Assembly: GCA_903916775.1 (NCBI GenBank)
Contig: CAIWXY010000030.1
Coordinates: forward strand, 1 to 8,443
Length of the DNA: 8,443 nt
Reading direction: 5' to 3'
Origin: an uncultured Actinomycetes bacterium
Lineage (GTDB): Bacteria; Actinomycetota; Actinomycetes; Nanopelagicales; Nanopelagicaceae
Part shown: piece after piece, positions 6,438 to 8,443 of the stretch
How positions within the stretch are numbered: the first letter of the stretch is position 1
Layout: every line of letters begins with the position of its first letter
The notes under the pieces: generated by a model
What the model saw: the letters and a program-made list of their open reading frames with translations, nothing else
Told to the model about the DNA's origin: nothing
Databases searched by the model: none
Translations under genes and position numbers: made by a program

Positions 6438-6454
6438 CATAATAAGGTTGGCCC
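6438..6454 (+). promoter_or_regulatory. Possible glyA promoter -10 and ribosome-binding site
   Basis: Two overlapping -10-like hexamers precede glyA: CATAAT (6438-6443) and TAAGGT (6443-6448). The latter fits TANNNT and ends 6 nt before the ATG, the spacing of leaderless actinobacterial promoters. The same stretch contains AAGG (6444-6447), 7 nt before the ATG, which would equally serve as a Shine-Dalgarno on a longer transcript. No convincing -35 box is visible. As the only intergenic gap over 25 nt, this is the likeliest place for an internal promoter, but the choice between promoter and ribosome-binding site cannot be made from sequence. Confidence 0.4.
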
Positions 6455-7720
6455 ATGAGTGATACTTTCTTCGGCCCTGATTTCACAGCTCTCACAGAGC
6501 AAGACCCAGATATCGCAGCTCTGCTTTTGACGGAGCTAGAGCGCCAGCGTCATGGCTTGCAGTTGATCGCCAGCGAGAATTTCACCTCCTCGGCGGTTCT
6601 GACTGCGCTTGGTTCAACTCTTTCAAACAAGTATGCCGAAGGGTATCCAGGCAAGCGCTACTACGGCGGCTGCGAAGAGGTAGATAAAGTTGAAGTCATT
6701 GGTATCGAGCGCGCAAAGGCGCTCTTTGGCGCAGAGCACGCAAACTTGCAGCCTCATTCAGGTGCGAGCGCGAACATCGCTGTCTACCAAGCCTTTACCA
6801 AGCCTGGCGATACCGTGCTTGCGATGTCACTTCCACATGGCGGTCACCTCACACACGGTTCTAAGGTCAATTTCTCTGGCAAGTGGTTCAACATCGTTTC
6901 CTATGGTGTGCGCGCCGATAACGAATTGATCGATTATGACGAGCTGCGCGATCTTGCAATCGCTAACAAGCCTCGCATGATCTGCACAGGTGCTACTGCT
7001 TATCCAAGCTTGATCGATTTCGAGAAGGTCCGTGCGATCTGCGACGAAGTTGGCGCAATCATGTGGGTCGATGCAGCTCACTTCATCGGTCTCGTCGCTG
7101 GTAAGGCAATTCCATCACCAGTCCCATACGCAGATGTTGTCTCATTTACAACACACAAAGTTCTTCGCGGTCCTCGTGGCGGCATGATTGTCTCGAAGGC
7201 GGAGCATGCGGCTGCAATCGATAAGGCCGTCTTCCCAGGAATCCAGGGTGGCCCAATCATGAGCGCAGTTGCTGGCAAGGCGATTGCACTCAAAGAGGCA
7301 TCAGAGGTTGCTTACCAAGATTATGCCAAGCAGGTCATCCTTAACGCTCAAGCGCTTGCAGCTGGACTCGAGGCGGAAGGAATGCGCGCCGTCTCTGGCG
7401 GTACCCAAACCCACCTTGCGCTCATGGATATTCGCTCCACCGGCGTCACTGGCAAGGTTGCAGATGAGCGTTGCGGACTCTCCGGAATTACCCTTAATAA
7501 GAACGCTATTCCTTACGATCCAGAGACTCCAGCTGTAACAAGCGGTATCCGCGTAGGTTCAGCCGCCACAACTACTCAGGGTATGGGAGTTAATGAGATG
7601 AAGCAGATTGCATCACTTATTGCTCGAGCCATTAAAGATGGTGGCGAGCCTGCAAAGGCCGCTGCAATTGCAGCTGATGTACGCGCGCTTACTGCGCAAT
7701 TCCCTGTCTATCCACGCTAA
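6455..7720 (+). CDS. glyA: Serine hydroxymethyltransferase (GlyA)
   Basis: GlyA is a cytosolic PLP enzyme that converts serine and tetrahydrofolate to glycine and 5,10-methylene-THF, the main source of one-carbon units. The 421-residue product has family-typical length and landmarks: LIASENF (37-43), KYAEGYPGKRYYGG (59-72) with catalytic Glu62, GGHLTHG (129-135) with His131, WVDAAHFIGLV with Asp206 and His209 that hold the PLP ring, and THKVLRGPRGG (233-243) whose Lys235 forms the Schiff base. PGIQGGPIMSAVAGKAIALKEA and SGIRVGSAATTTQGMG follow, with the substrate-carboxylate Arg366. The usual GTDNH is GTQTH here and the usual GGPLMH is GGPIMS, minor changes. Catalytic residues are intact, so it should be active. 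ATG 6455 gives the normal N-terminus and has AAGG 7 nt upstream. A 60-nt gap separates it from the TsaC-like gene; the WecA-like gene follows after 25 nt. Confidence 0.97.
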   Translation: MSDTFFGPDFTALTEQDPDIAALLLTELERQRHGLQLIASENFTSSAVLTALGSTLSNKYAEGYPGKRYYGGCEEVDKVEVIGIERAKALFGAEHANLQPHSGASANIAVYQAFTKPGDTVLAMSLPHGGHLTHGSKVNFSGKWFNIVSYGVRADNELIDYDELRDLAIANKPRMICTGATAYPSLIDFEKVRAICDEVGAIMWVDAAHFIGLVAGKAIPSPVPYADVVSFTTHKVLRGPRGGMIVSKAEHAAAIDKAVFPGIQGGPIMSAVAGKAIALKEASEVAYQDYAKQVILNAQALAAGLEAEGMRAVSGGTQTHLALMDIRSTGVTGKVADERCGLSGITLNKNAIPYDPETPAVTSGIRVGSAATTTQGMGVNEMKQIASLIARAIKDGGEPAKAAAIAADVRALTAQFPVYPR

Positions 7721-7745
7721 GCCGTTCGCGAATACACATTTATAG

Positions 7746-8443
7746 ATGCGCGATTATTTAGTAACAGGTTGCCTTGCGGCAATTATTTGTTACTTCTTGA
7801 CGCCGCTGATTCGTGATGTTGCGATGAAGTCTGGTGCTTTTGTGCAATTGCGCTCGCGCGATGTTCACACAGCAATCACGCCTCGCTGGGGTGGAATCGC
7901 GATGTGGCTATCGATGGCGATTACATTTTTAATTGTCGGTCATCTTCCACTTATTAATTCTGGAATGACAGGTGAGACTCTAGGAATTTTTGAAGCCGGA
8001 ACATTTGTCATGTTGCTTGGAGCCCTTGATGATCGCTTCGATCTAGATGCCGTGACAAAGTTTGCAGGACAAGCGTTGGCTGCAGGAATTCTGCTACTTC
8101 ATGGAGTTCAAATTCTCTGGCTTCCGATCAATGGCATTTATACCCTGCCACCGAATATCGGACAGCTGCTCACTGTTGTTTTTGTCATGCTTGTTATCAA
8201 TGCGGTGAATTTTGTCGATGGACTCGATGGTCTGGCCACGGGCATCGTTGCAATTTGTGCCAGCGCCTTCTTTGTTTTCTCATATGTTTTAGCTGTCAGC
8301 AATGGATTTAATCGAGCTGGTGCGCCATCACTCATCACGATGATGGTGATCGGAATGTGTTTAGGATTTTTGGTTCACAATTTTTATCCCGCAAAGATTT
8401 TTATGGGGGATTCGGGCGCAATGCTTCTGGGCCTTCTTCTCGC
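7746..8443 (+). CDS. rfe: Polyprenyl-phosphate GlcNAc-1-phosphate transferase, WecA/Rfe type (3' end outside window)
   Basis: This membrane enzyme of the MraY/WecA/TagO superfamily transfers a sugar-1-phosphate, usually GlcNAc-1-P, from its UDP-sugar to undecaprenyl or decaprenyl phosphate, starting a lipid-linked glycan (arabinogalactan linker in mycobacteria, other wall polymers elsewhere). The frame is open from ATG 7746 to the right edge, 232 complete codons with no stop. The protein is strongly hydrophobic with several transmembrane helices, starting with YLVTGCLAAIICYFLTPLI. Signatures are R47-W-G-G, LGALDDRFDLD with Asp95-Asp96, VINAVNFVDGLDGLATG (150-166) with Asn155, Asp158 and Asp161, and FMGDSGA (219-225). 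The NxxNxxDGxDGLA form and neighbouring glyA point to WecA/Rfe and not MraY. No Shine-Dalgarno is visible, so it is probably read from the glyA transcript. In actinobacteria ATP synthase genes often follow; that lies outside this window. The acceptor and sugar cannot be told from sequence. Confidence 0.93.
   Translation, partial: MRDYLVTGCLAAIICYFLTPLIRDVAMKSGAFVQLRSRDVHTAITPRWGGIAMWLSMAITFLIVGHLPLINSGMTGETLGIFEAGTFVMLLGALDDRFDLDAVTKFAGQALAAGILLLHGVQILWLPINGIYTLPPNIGQLLTVVFVMLVINAVNFVDGLDGLATGIVAICASAFFVFSYVLAVSNGFNRAGAPSLITMMVIGMCLGFLVHNFYPAKIFMGDSGAMLLGLLL

Noticed and set aside
6395..6454. Glycine or THF riboswitch upstream of glyA
   Set aside because: The gap is only 60 nt and shows one small hairpin, too little for either aptamer.
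7725..7732. TTCGCGAA palindrome between glyA and the WecA-like gene as an operator or LexA box
   Set aside because: It is only 8 bp, lacks the spaced GAAC/GTTC half-sites of an actinobacterial SOS box, and such palindromes occur by chance.

Overview
The window looks like a stretch of chromosome from a streamlined actinobacterium. The order recA-recX-miaB-miaA-dapF-hflX is the usual actinobacterial one, and the protein signatures are actinobacterial in style (HflX 'DRQALRRVSGLSTEL', DapF 'GHGTxNDFV', MiaB 'YGCQMNVHDSERISGLL'). Base composition is only about half G+C by eye, gaps between genes are nearly absent, and start codons are often GTG. Together this suggests a freshwater acI/Nanopelagicales-type lineage (Planktophila-like). 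That placement is inference; no rRNA is present to confirm it. All genes lie on the + strand and no mobile element, CRISPR array, tRNA or rRNA was seen.

Layout. Positions 1-567 hold the C-terminal part of recA, whose start lies outside the window. recX (571-1071) follows after 3 nt and contains a perfect 12-bp inverted repeat (704-731), the most unexpected structure in the window. Next come miaB (1090-2532), miaA (2529-3455, ATGA overlap), dapF (3456-4241, starting directly after the miaA stop) and hflX (4238-5722, GTGA overlap). A Sua5/YrdC/TsaC-family gene (5723-6394) starts directly after the hflX stop. The only intergenic gap longer than 25 nt (6395-6454, 60 nt) precedes glyA (6455-7720). 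A WecA/Rfe-type polyprenyl-phosphate sugar-phosphate transferase gene (7746 to beyond 8443) runs off the right edge. No stretch over 300 bases lacks a gene.

How the genes fit together. recA/recX form a recombinase and modulator pair. miaA and miaB act in sequence on tRNA A37 (i6A, then ms2i6A). The TsaC-like protein belongs to the family that starts the other main A37 modification, t6A, but its catalytic motifs are largely replaced, so it may be a non-catalytic or repurposed paralogue. HflX is a ribosome-splitting stress GTPase. dapF (meso-diaminopimelate) and the WecA-like enzyme (lipid-linked glycan initiation) feed the cell envelope, and glyA supplies glycine and one-carbon units. Overlapping or abutting genes and few well-placed Shine-Dalgarno sequences suggest co-transcription with translational coupling, with 6395-6454 the most likely place for an internal promoter.

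No wholly new system was found. The best leads are the recX hairpin, the decayed active site of the TsaC-like protein, and the mismatch between the best ribosome-binding site and the recX reading frame.
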